NCBI RefSeq assembly: GCF_035440685.1
Contig: NZ_DAORMW010000005.1
DNA length: 64,000 nucleotides
DNA from: Accumulibacter appositus
Lineage (GTDB): Bacteria > Pseudomonadota > Gammaproteobacteria > Burkholderiales > Rhodocyclaceae
Direction: 5' to 3' (one strand)
Part shown: positions 57,339 to 64,000 of the stretch, piece after piece
How the letters are laid out: every line of letters starts with the position of its first letter
Position numbering within the stretch: position 1 is the stretch's first letter
The notes under the pieces: model-generated
What the model saw: the letters and a program-made list of their open reading frames with translations, nothing else
What the model was told of the DNA's origin: nothing
Database searches by the model: none
Translations under genes and position numbers: made by a program

Positions 57339-59141
57339 ATGCGAACTCATTATTGCGGACAAGTCAATTCACAGCTCATCGGCCAGGAGGTAAGGCTTTG
57401 CGGCTGGGCGCATCGGCGGCGGGACCACGGCGGCGTCATCTTCGTCGACCTCCGCGACCGCGAGGGCCTGGCCCAGATCGTCTGCGATCCCGATCGTCCG
57501 GAAATGTTCGCGGCCGCCGAAGCGGTGCGCAGCGAGTTCTGCCTGCGCGTTACAGGCAAGGTCCGTGCCCGCCCCGAAGGTACGGTGAACCCCAACATCG
57601 CCAGCGGCGAAGTCGAGATTCTCTGTCACGCAATGGAGATCCTCAACGCTTCGGCAACCCCGCCGTTCCAGCTTGACGAGGAGAACCTGTCGGAGAGCAT
57701 TCGCCTTCAGCACCGGGTGATCGACCTGCGCCGGCCGCAGATGCAGAAGAGCATGCAGCTGCGCTACCAAACGGCACGCGCCTTCCGCCGCTTCCTCGAC
57801 GATGCCGGCTTCATGGACATCGAAACGCCGATGCTCACCAAGAGTACGCCGGAAGGCGCGCGCGACTATCTGGTGCCGTCGCGCGTTCATCCGGGGCAGT
57901 TCTTCGCCCTGCCGCAGTCGCCACAACTGTTCAAGCAACTGCTGATGGTCGCCGGCTTCGACCGCTACTATCAGATCGTCAAGTGCTTTCGCGACGAGGA
58001 CCTGCGTGCCGACCGCCAGCCGGAGTTCACCCAGGTCGATATCGAGACTTCGTTCATGGCCGAAGGGGAAATTGTCACCCTCATGGAGGACCTGATCCGG
58101 GCGGTATTCCGCGAGGTAATGGCCGTCGAACTGCCGATCCCGTTTCCCCGCCTGAGCTACGGCGAGGCGATGGATCGCTACGGGTCGGACAAGCCGGATC
58201 TTCGCGTCGATCTCGAACTGGTCGAGGTCGCCGACGTACTCAAGGACGTTTCCTTCAAGGTCTTTGCCGGCGTCGCCAACAATCCGGGCGGTCGCATTGC
58301 TGCCCTGCGCGTACCCGGTGGCGCCAATCTGACGCGTGGCGAGATCGACGCCTATACCCAGTTCGTCGGCATCTACGGCGCGCGCGGGCTGGCCTACATC
58401 AAGGTCAATGATGTCACGCAGCTCAACGAGACCGGCCTGCAATCACCGATCGTCAAGAACCTGCATGCCGCTGCGCTGCAGGCCATCGTCGAGCGCACCG
58501 GTGCGCAGTCCGGCGATCTGATTTTCTTCGGGGCCGACAAGCGCAAAGTGGTCAATGACGCGCTGGGTGCCCTGCGCGTCAGAATTGGTCACGAAAAAGG
58601 CTTTTTGAACGGCAATCCCTGGGAGCCGGTGTGGATTGTGGACTTCCCGATGTTCGACTTCGACGAGACCGAGCGACGCTGGACCGCCTGCCACCATCCC
58701 TTCACCAGCCCCAAGGACGGTCACCTGGATCTGCTGCAGAGCGATCCCGGCAGCTGCCTGGCGAAAGCCTACGACCTGGCGCTGAACGGTTCCGAACTGG
58801 GCGGCGGCTCGGTGCGTATCCACCAGTCCGAGGTACAGGAGAAAGTCTTCAAGGTGCTCGGGATCAGCGACGACGAAGCGAAACTCAAGTTCGGCTTCCT
58901 GCTCGACGCACTAAAGTACGGTGCGCCACCGCATGGCGGCCTGGCCTTCGGCCTTGACCGCATCGTCGCCATGATGGCCGGCACCGAGTCGATCCGCGAC
59001 GTGATCGCTTTTCCGAAAACGCAGCGCGCGCAGTGTCTGCTCACCGACGCGCCGAACAGTGTGGACGAGAAACAGCTGCGCGAACTGCATATTCGCCTGC
59101 GCCAGAAAGTCGACACGCAGGTCGAGGTCGGCAAGTGCTAG
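57339..59141 (+). CDS. aspS: Aspartyl-tRNA synthetase
   Basis: The 600-aa class II synthetase has the N-terminal OB anticodon-binding domain (VRLCGWAHRRRDHGGVIFVDLRDREG), motif 1/2 regions (TPEGARDYLVPSR, FRDEDLRADRQPEFTQVDIE), the bacterial GAD insertion (about 285-415) and motif 3 (GGLAFGLDRIVAMM). Related betaproteobacterial enzymes are often non-discriminating, charging tRNA-Asn as well; this cannot be judged here. Confidence 0.97.
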   Translation: MRTHYCGQVNSQLIGQEVRLCGWAHRRRDHGGVIFVDLRDREGLAQIVCDPDRPEMFAAAEAVRSEFCLRVTGKVRARPEGTVNPNIASGEVEILCHAMEILNASATPPFQLDEENLSESIRLQHRVIDLRRPQMQKSMQLRYQTARAFRRFLDDAGFMDIETPMLTKSTPEGARDYLVPSRVHPGQFFALPQSPQLFKQLLMVAGFDRYYQIVKCFRDEDLRADRQPEFTQVDIETSFMAEGEIVTLMEDLIRAVFREVMAVELPIPFPRLSYGEAMDRYGSDKPDLRVDLELVEVADVLKDVSFKVFAGVANNPGGRIAALRVPGGANLTRGEIDAYTQFVGIYGARGLAYIKVNDVTQLNETGLQSPIVKNLHAAALQAIVERTGAQSGDLIFFGADKRKVVNDALGALRVRIGHEKGFLNGNPWEPVWIVDFPMFDFDETERRWTACHHPFTSPKDGHLDLLQSDPGSCLAKAYDLALNGSELGGGSVRIHQSEVQEKVFKVLGISDDEAKLKFGFLLDALKYGAPPHGGLAFGLDRIVAMMAGTESIRDVIAFPKTQRAQCLLTDAPNSVDEKQLRELHIRLRQKVDTQVEVGKC

Positions 59142-59566
59142 CAAGCGTGCCCGGCGCCGCTGCTTACCACCGCCAGCTGCTCAGCGCGGCGCTGCTCGCG
59201 CTGCTGGCACTGCTCGCTTTCTTCGGCCCGAGCGCTGCCGCACTGGCACGCGAGAGCGCGACCCTGCAGCGGATCGCGCTGGCCGAGCTGCCTGCCGAAG
59301 CGCAGCAAACCCTGCATCTGATCAAGCAAGGTGGACCCTTCCCATATGCGCACAAGGACGGCAGTGTCTTCGGCAATTTCGAGAAACGCCTCCCCCTGCA
59401 ACGACGCGCTTATTACCGAGAGTACACCGTCCCGACGCCAGGCCGCCGCGACCGGGGAGCGCGACGGATTGTCGCCGGCGAGGGGAGCGGCGGGAATGTC
59501 GCCACCTCCGGCGAGTACTACTACACCGCTGATCACTACCGCAGCTTCCGCCGCATCGACGAATAG
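59135..59566 (+). CDS. Secreted guanyl-specific ribonuclease (barnase-like)
   Basis: The 143-aa product has a signal-like segment (LLSAALLALLALLAFFGPSAAALA). The microbial ribonuclease core follows: LPAEAQQTLHLIKQGGPFPY, VFGNFEKRLPLQRRAYYREYTVPTPG, DRGARRIVAGEGSG and YYTADHYRSFRRID, with Glu, Arg and His typical of the N1/T1/barnase family. GTG 59135 overlaps the aspS stop; GTG 59147 is an alternative. The next gene encodes its probable barstar-type inhibitor. Confidence 0.9.
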   Translation: MLASVPGAAAYHRQLLSAALLALLALLAFFGPSAAALARESATLQRIALAELPAEAQQTLHLIKQGGPFPYAHKDGSVFGNFEKRLPLQRRAYYREYTVPTPGRRDRGARRIVAGEGSGGNVATSGEYYYTADHYRSFRRIDE

Positions 59567-59578
59567 TTGGCAGCCCCC

Positions 59579-60022
59579 ATGACTCAGAAGAATCTGCAAG
59601 CCCTGTTGGAGGATTCACGCCAGGCCGGCGTCTACCGTCTACCGCACGGTGATCGTCGGGCCCTCAGAGAAGCGGCCGAGGCCGCCGGCTTTGCCTGTTT
59701 CGATGCGGATCTCGGCGACTCCGACCAGATCCAGCAAGTACTCGCCCGGCTCGGCCGGCAGCTCGGCTTCCCCGAGTGGTACGGCAACAACTTCGACGCC
59801 CTGAAAGATTGCCTGAGCGATATTTCGTGGCGCGAAGAAGCCGGCTACCTGCTGATCCTCTCCAGGGCCGAGGCTCTGCAGCTTGCGGACGCCCCTGCTT
59901 TCCGCACGCTCAACCAGGTTTTCGCCGCAGTAATCGACGAATGGCGTTCGCAAGACGTCCCGATGTGGGTTTTCTACGACCTCCAGGCTGACGGATTGGC
60001 GACGCTTGCGACCCTGGAATGA
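59579..60022 (+). CDS. Barstar-family ribonuclease inhibitor
   Basis: The 147-aa product has the barstar core: FACFDADLGDSDQIQQVLARLG, then LGFPEWYGNNFDALKDCLSDISW, where FPxWYGxNxDALxDxLxD is diagnostic. It should keep the upstream ribonuclease inactive in the cytoplasm. ATG 59579 is 13 bp after the ribonuclease stop; an in-frame TTG lies at 59567. The stop overlaps nudB by 4 nt. Confidence 0.92.
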   Translation: MTQKNLQALLEDSRQAGVYRLPHGDRRALREAAEAAGFACFDADLGDSDQIQQVLARLGRQLGFPEWYGNNFDALKDCLSDISWREEAGYLLILSRAEALQLADAPAFRTLNQVFAAVIDEWRSQDVPMWVFYDLQADGLATLATLE

Positions 60023-60474
60023 CCGCCTACAAGCGACCGGTGTCGGTCCTGGTCGTGATCCATACCCCGCAACTGCAGGTGCTGCTGCTTGAGCGTGCCG
60101 CCCATGCCGGCTACTGGCAGTCGGTCACCGGCAGCCAGGAAGCGGGCGAAACGCTGCTCGACACGGCGCGGCGTGAACTGGCCGAAGAGACCGGCATCCA
60201 CGCCTCTCCAGGCGAGTTACAGGACTGGCAGCTAAGTCACTGCTACGAGATATTTGCCGAGTGGCGCCATCGTTACGCACCCGGCGTGCGGCACAACACC
60301 GAACACGTCTTCTCCTTGCAGCTACCTGCCGTGCAGGCGGTCACCATTGCTCCCGCGGAGCATCGCGACTACTGCTGGTTGCCTTGGCGCGAAGCAGCTG
60401 CAAGCTGCTTTTCCTGGAGCAACCGCGACGCGCTGCTCATGCTCCCGGAGAGGGCTTTTCTGGCGGAGCGCTGA
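60019..60474 (+). CDS. nudB: Dihydroneopterin triphosphate diphosphatase
   Basis: The 151-aa Nudix hydrolase starts YKRPVSVLVVIHTPQLQVLLLER. The Nudix box is GSQEAGETLLDTARRELAEETGI (GxxxxxEx7REUxEExGU). GYWQSVTGSQE and HNTEHVFSLQLP are typical of NudB, an early folate-pathway enzyme. It is coupled to the barstar gene and overlaps the convergent CWC gene by 38 bp. Confidence 0.93.
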   Translation: MTAYKRPVSVLVVIHTPQLQVLLLERAAHAGYWQSVTGSQEAGETLLDTARRELAEETGIHASPGELQDWQLSHCYEIFAEWRHRYAPGVRHNTEHVFSLQLPAVQAVTIAPAEHRDYCWLPWREAAASCFSWSNRDALLMLPERAFLAER

Positions 60475-60667
60475 AACGCTGCGCCAGACAGCTCGGGCAA
60501 TAGCAACGGCTGCCGGCGTCCGGCGTGAAGGGAGGCGGCGCATAGTCCGCACGGCCTGGCTTCTGCATGCACCAGCAAGTCGTCAGGCCAGCCTCCACAC
60601 CACAGACGAAGGTGCGACCGCAATCCGGGCAAGTGCTCTCTGGCAGGTTTTCAGGGACTTTCGACAT
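60437..60667 (-). CDS. Cysteine-rich CWC family protein
   Basis: The 76-aa product reads CPDCGRTFVCGVEAGLTTCWCMQ and ends its conserved part with CYCPSCLAQ, the small cysteine-rich CWC family, probably metal-binding. The function is unknown. A GAGGAA site lies upstream of ATG 60667. It is convergent with nudB and their ends overlap. Confidence 0.8.
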   Translation of the reverse strand: MSKVPENLPESTCPDCGRTFVCGVEAGLTTCWCMQKPGRADYAPPPFTPDAGSRCYCPSCLAQRFSAPPEKPSPGA

Positions 60668-61145
60668 CGACGCGTTCCTCGCTCTCCAGATTCATTCTCA
60701 TTGGCGTGCGGCTCATTCTTGCTGCCTATTTCTTGACCGCGTCACGGACGATGCGCGCGAACACCGGATCCCGCTCGCGAGCCAAGCGGTCCAAGTCGGC
60801 GCTCCGCGTAATCATTGCGAAAGATCATCAGCACCGCGTTACCGGCTAAGCTGCCGCGCCGCCGGCTTGGGCCAAGCCCGAGGCGGCAAGCGGCACGGCC
60901 AACCGGTGTCGGATAACGCTCAACGGTGAGCGGTCGATCATGCCTTGCTGCTGGAACGACGACTGGCCAGGCGAAGTCTGACATCAGAAGCCGGCTGCGG
61001 AGCAGTGTGGCGCCGAAAAAAGAGCTCTCAAAAAGCTGTAAGTATCTGCCTGCATGGGGCGACCAAGCGCTATCAAGACCTGTCCGCTGCTTACCGACGC
61101 GGTGTTGAGCGCCGCGAGAACTGACGCAAAAAGAGGAGAACGGTG
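60668..61145 (+). other. Long gene-poor stretch upstream of the NPCAAK locus
   Basis: I find no convincing gene. A 29-codon minus-strand frame (60726-60815, starting MITRSADLDRLARERDP) looks coding-like but has no recognisable family. The last 150 bp should hold the promoter of the peptide genes; an AAGAGGAGAACGGTG ribosome-binding region ends it. No obvious -35/-10 is recognised. Confidence 0.3.
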
Positions 61146-61274
61146 ATGAACCCGAAAGCGAAACCACTTGCTTTGGCCATTGCTCTTGCCGGCGGCTTGG
61201 CACTGCCCATGGCCACGTCCTACGCGGCGGCCAACGCCTGCGCGACAACAAACCCTTGTGCTGCAAAGAAATAG
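61146..61274 (+). CDS. Secreted 42-aa micro-protein ending in NPCAAKK
   Basis: The product has a signal peptide (MNPKAKPLALAIALAGGLAL, then PMATSYAAA) and a mature tail of about 13 residues, NACATTNPCAAKK. It carries one unit of the six-residue repeat that is expanded in the next gene. AGGAG lies 8 nt upstream of ATG 61146. I know no named family. Similarity of leader and tail to the next gene suggests a duplication; this copy is either a minimal form or a truncated paralogue. Confidence 0.65.
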   Translation: MNPKAKPLALAIALAGGLALPMATSYAAANACATTNPCAAKK

Positions 61275-61324
61275 CGGATGTTCCGCTAGATTGTGTAACT
61301 AAAACCTACCAAAGGAGACCGCTC

Positions 61325-61579
61325 ATGAACACGAAAACCCTGAAGCTTGCGCTCGGCACCGCCGCTCTTGCTCTCGCCGTTCCTTTCGCGCACGCGGCCA
61401 ATCCGTGCGCCGCGAAGAACCCCTGCGCGGCGAAGAACCCCTGTGCCGCAAAATCCGCACCGACCAAGATGGCCAATCCGTGCGCGGCAAAGGCGGCAAA
61501 CCCCTGCGCTGCGAAAAATCCGTGCGCTGCGAAAAATCCCTGTGCTGCCAAGAACCCTTGCGCAGCCAAGAAGATGTGA
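61325..61579 (+). CDS. Secreted cysteine-repeat peptide with eight NPCAAK units
   Basis: The 84-aa product has a clean signal peptide (MNTKTLKLALGTAALALAVP, then FAHA). The mature part of about 60 residues is made of eight NPCAAK hexamers with two short spacers (SAPTKMA and AA), ending KM. It is cationic with one Cys per unit, eight in all. The eight units all use different codons, so the peptide pattern is selected rather than a fresh DNA expansion. AAAGGAG precedes ATG 61325. Metal, haem or thiol chemistry is plausible given the neighbouring cytochrome and cupredoxin-like genes, but no function is established. Confidence 0.75.
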   Translation: MNTKTLKLALGTAALALAVPFAHAANPCAAKNPCAAKNPCAAKSAPTKMANPCAAKAANPCAAKNPCAAKNPCAAKNPCAAKKM

Positions 61580-61595
61580 TGAGCATCGCCTGAGC

Positions 61596-62891
61596 ATGTT
61601 CACTTCAGCAGTTGAAACGGGAAGGGTGCTGTTGGCTCTTCCCGTTTTGCTGTTCGCTCTTGCTGCTTGCAACAGGGGCGAGACGGTCGTACCACCAGCC
61701 CTCGCCGAGAGCTCGCCGCTGACAGAACCCGTGGACGCGGCAGGCGCGTTTCTCGACCGCCACTGGGCGCGCCCACTCGCCGCGCAGGGTGAGCCCCCCA
61801 AGCACTTCAGCCCGCTTGAAGCCTCACTAGTACCCGCCGATTGCGGTAGCTGTCATCCTGAGCAATACCGTGACTGGCAGACAAGCTTGCACGCCCACGC
61901 CATGGGGCCCGGCCTGATGGGGCAGTTGCTCGCCATGGACCCAGGCGCACGCGATGAACATCAGGACTGCATCCGCTGCCACGCTCCGCTGGCGGAACAG
62001 GCCGACGCCCTGCTTGCTGAGCTCGCGGCAACCGAACAGGCGTCAGCAAGCGGCGCCCCCTTGCCAGCCGCCGCGTCTGTGCACCAGCAGGGGGTGATCT
62101 GTGCCGCCTGTCACGTTCGGGCGCATCAGCGCTCGGGCCCGCCACGGCGCGACGGGAGCGCACCCGACGCCGCACAGAACGCCGCTTTGCCGCATGCCGG
62201 CTTCGTCGCCACCGGCGCTTTCGAGGATGCGCGCTTCTGCTCTGCCTGCCACCAGTTCCAGCCGGACGAATACGCCCTGAACGGGAAACTGCTGGAGAAC
62301 ACCTACGAGGAATGGAAGGCATCGCGACATGCCCGAGAAGGCCGCAGCTGCCAATCCTGCCACATGCCCGAACGCCGACACCTGTGGCGGGGAATTCACG
62401 ATCCGGAAATGGTCCGGGCTGCCGTCGCCTTTTCGGTGGACAGCGGGGAGTGGGTTAACAACGCCATCCGCGCAGCGCTGAACATACGCAATACCGGCGC
62501 CGGCCATTACTTGCCGACCTATGTGACACCCAGACTGGTCGCCGAGATCGAGCAGCTCGACAGCGAGGGTCGCAGTTTGCCGGGAACCCGCGTCGAGCAG
62601 CTCATTCAACGGCAGGTCCCTGTCGATCTCGGCAGTGAGATCGCCGACACGCGCCTGCCGCCGGACGGCGAGCTCCGCTTGGTGTACCAGCGCCCAGCGC
62701 ATCGCTCCGCAGTCGCACTTGCCTACCGTCTGCGCGTCGAACCTGACGAGTTCTACGCCCGTTTCTACCGTGCGCTGCTTGCCGATGGCGGCGCAGGAAA
62801 AGGCCAGGAGCTGATTGCATTGGCCCTCAAGCAAGCCGAATCGTCTGCGTTTCTGGCCTTTGACGAGCGGCGAGAGCTCCCGCAACGATGA
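61596..62891 (+). CDS. Five-haem c-type cytochrome lipoprotein
   Basis: The 431-aa product has a lipoprotein signal (LALPVLLFALAAC, Cys about 25) and five CxxCH haem motifs: CGSCH, CIRCH, CAACH, CSACH and CQSCH, with HAHAMGP and QFQPDEY segments around them that may supply axial ligands. The C-terminal third (about 300-431) is haem-free and beta-rich. It resembles cytochrome c554-like multihaem proteins. The role is probably periplasmic electron transfer; the partner is unknown. It starts 16 bp after the repeat-peptide gene, suggesting one operon. Confidence 0.85.
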   Translation: MFTSAVETGRVLLALPVLLFALAACNRGETVVPPALAESSPLTEPVDAAGAFLDRHWARPLAAQGEPPKHFSPLEASLVPADCGSCHPEQYRDWQTSLHAHAMGPGLMGQLLAMDPGARDEHQDCIRCHAPLAEQADALLAELAATEQASASGAPLPAAASVHQQGVICAACHVRAHQRSGPPRRDGSAPDAAQNAALPHAGFVATGAFEDARFCSACHQFQPDEYALNGKLLENTYEEWKASRHAREGRSCQSCHMPERRHLWRGIHDPEMVRAAVAFSVDSGEWVNNAIRAALNIRNTGAGHYLPTYVTPRLVAEIEQLDSEGRSLPGTRVEQLIQRQVPVDLGSEIADTRLPPDGELRLVYQRPAHRSAVALAYRLRVEPDEFYARFYRALLADGGAGKGQELIALALKQAESSAFLAFDERRELPQR

Positions 62892-63002
62892 ATCTGGCCA
62901 ACGCAGGCGCCGGGTGCCCACGGGCGCACCCACAAGCGGCTTGCGCTTTTTGAGTGGTCCACGGTTCGCGGCATGACCCGACCGTTCTTGAGGAGAATCA
63001 CC

Positions 63003-63470
63003 ATGATCACCGCAAACAAGTTCTTCGTGAGCCTCTTGCTCGCCGCCCCTTGTGCCCTCGGCAATGCCTTGGCTGCCGAGCCGCCAGCAGCCATCGTCGA
63101 GCTGACGCAGCTCCCCTGCCAATTCCTGGAGAGCGAGCAGGGCAACGACCACGGCTACCGCAGCAGCAACATCAAGGACTGCGAGGCGATCAATGCCCAG
63201 TCTGGCGCCAGCCGCGTCGAGCAAGCGAAAGTCCTGAAACTCAAAGCGGGGAAGACGATTTTTCGCGTCACCAACAGGAATGTTCCCTACGAGCTCGGCT
63301 TCTGGTTGCGCGGCGAAGGCCTCACCGGGCGGGTGACGCTGCCCAGCGTCTCCGGCGGAGGCCTGATTGCCGGCAAGACGCAGGACTACGTCATCGATCT
63401 TGAGCCCGGCGAGTACGTCTATTCGTGCCCCTTGAACCCGACGCCCGACTATAAGCTGGTGGTGAACTGA
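63003..63470 (+). CDS. Exported cupredoxin-like protein without an obvious type-1 copper site
   Basis: The 155-aa product has a signal peptide (FFVSLLLAAPCALGNALA) and a cupredoxin-like beta pattern: KVLKLKAGKTIFRVTNRNVPYELGFWL, LIAGKTQDYVIDLEPGEYVYSCPLNP and YKLVV. The loop after the Cys (SCPLNPTPDY) lacks the His and Met expected of a blue-copper site. Other cysteines (QLPCQFLE, KDCEAINA) could bind metal. TGAGGAG precedes ATG 63003. It lies 111 bp after the cytochrome gene. Confidence 0.7.
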   Translation: MITANKFFVSLLLAAPCALGNALAAEPPAAIVELTQLPCQFLESEQGNDHGYRSSNIKDCEAINAQSGASRVEQAKVLKLKAGKTIFRVTNRNVPYELGFWLRGEGLTGRVTLPSVSGGGLIAGKTQDYVIDLEPGEYVYSCPLNPTPDYKLVVN

Positions 63471-63633
63471 CGAACCGAGGAACGATGCCGAGCGGTCGTG
63501 CTTGCCGCCGCCCTTGACCCGAGGTCAGGCAGCCCGACTCCTGGCCGGTACTTTCGTGACCATCGCTCGTCGTCGTTCCGGGAAAGCGGGTCCGTGCTCC
63601 ACCGCCGCAGATGCGGACGAACTTTCTCTGCCC

Positions 63634-63660
63634 TTAGCACTCTCAGGCTACGAGTGCTAA
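63634..63660 (+). promoter_or_regulatory. Perfect CIRCE operator over the rpoH promoter
   Basis: TTAGCACTC (63634-63642), a 9-bp spacer and GAGTGCTAA (63652-63660) form the exact consensus CIRCE element bound by the heat-shock repressor HrcA. A -10-like TAAAAT (63658-63663) overlaps its right arm and TTAGCA can serve as the -35 with 18-bp spacing. HrcA binding would block RNA polymerase at rpoH. Confidence 0.92.
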
Positions 63661-63703
63661 AATGGCATTGGTGAGAATAAACAGCAAGGAGGAATCCATC
63701 CAA

Positions 63704-64000
63704 ATGACGCAAGCTTTGGCTTTACCCACGATCTCCGCGGTCGGCAGCATTGACGCGTATATCCAGGCGGCCAGACAAGTTCCGATGCTGACCGAAGAGC
63801 AGGAGTTCGGTCTGGCGACCCGCTTTCGCGAAGAAAGCGATCTCGACGCTGCACGGCAGTTGGTGCTTTCGCACCTTCGTCTGGTGATTTCCGTTTCGCG
63901 CGGCTACCTGGGTTACGGGCTGCCGCATGCGGATTTGATCCAGGAGGGCAATATCGGGCTGATGAAAGCCGTCAAACGTTTTGATCCGGGGCGCGGCGTT
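63704..64000 (+). CDS. rpoH: Heat-shock sigma factor RpoH, cut by the window end
   Basis: The 99 visible codons begin MTQALALPTISAVGSIDAYI and continue through region 1.2 (PMLTEEQEFGLATRFRE) and region 2 (RQLVLSHLRLVISVSRGYLG, then LPHADLIQEGNIGLMKAVKRFDPGRGV), the RpoH pattern. AAGGAGGAATCC precedes ATG 63704. The gene continues beyond the window. Control by HrcA through the upstream CIRCE places the alternative heat-shock sigma under the repressor. Confidence 0.93.
   Translation, partial: MTQALALPTISAVGSIDAYIQAARQVPMLTEEQEFGLATRFREESDLDAARQLVLSHLRLVISVSRGYLGYGLPHADLIQEGNIGLMKAVKRFDPGRGV

Noticed and set aside
60742..61266. 174-codon minus-strand frame before the NPCAAK locus
   Set aside because: Arg/Ser/Gly-rich with no domain; it runs through the promoter region and the first peptide gene on the other strand.
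61306..61586. Minus-strand repeat frames opposite the NPCAAK gene (Phe/Ala/Gly-rich)
   Set aside because: They are the reverse complement of the hexamer repeats; codon divergence preserves NPCAAK on the plus strand, and the plus frame has a signal peptide and ribosome-binding site.

Overview
The window looks like a chromosomal segment of a GC-rich betaproteobacterium, most likely of the Rhodocyclales. Candidatus Accumulibacter or a close relative is a reasonable guess, but I cannot prove it. The reasons are a betaproteobacterial-looking ybgC-tolQRAB-pal-cpoB-queE cluster and ruvC-ruvA-perM-ruvB order, a polyhydroxyalkanoate phasin beside a PHB-depolymerase-type esterase, adjacent pilB-pilC-pilD, and rpoH behind an HrcA-type CIRCE operator.

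Positions 1-7430 are accessory DNA. The window opens at what looks like the 3' end of a tRNA gene followed by a terminator. A 36-bp imperfect copy of that CCA end plus terminator recurs at 7397, and a 15-bp piece recurs at 3401. Between these lie a three-gene cassette of unknown function (TIGR04255-like protein, HTH protein, SHDCDL-motif protein), an HTH helper of the kind found beside recombinases, fragments of three lambda-type phage morphogenesis genes on one strand and in plausible order, two type II toxin-antitoxin modules, a histone-deacetylase-fold amidohydrolase and a pRiA4b ORF-3-like protein. I read this as a decayed prophage or integrative element carrying cargo.

Positions 7430-13100 are a decaying defence island. 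It holds an excisionase-like HTH protein, an AlbA_2 (Schlafen-type) protein, an HsdR reduced to its N-terminal domain, an intact HsdM without HsdS, a Fic-family tail, a TOTE conflict-system gene with its middle deleted, a RES/Xre toxin-antitoxin pair and a GNAT fragment. katG and a broken alpha/beta-hydrolase follow.

From about 16200 the content becomes mostly core. There is a divergent photolyase cluster (FMN-binding protein, FeS photolyase, FAD oxidoreductase and Trp-rich protein on one side; an SDR, DUF3429 and a small membrane protein on the other), then modABC, an hprA-type dehydrogenase with a half-length aldehyde dehydrogenase and a divergent IclR regulator, ruvCA-perM-ruvB, the Tol-Pal envelope system, queE and queC for queuosine synthesis, a PilZ protein, PHA genes, a CBS/DUF21 protein, a lytic transglycosylase, plsB, an EF-G paralogue, maeB, pilBCD, fmdB-DUF502-aspS, a barnase-barstar pair and nudB.

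The last 3 kb hold the locus I find most unusual. Two secreted micro-proteins, one built from eight NPCAAK repeats, are followed by a five-CxxCH cytochrome lipoprotein and a cupredoxin-like protein. All eight repeats are spelled with different codons, so selection is acting on the peptide. The window ends inside rpoH, whose promoter lies within a perfect CIRCE element.
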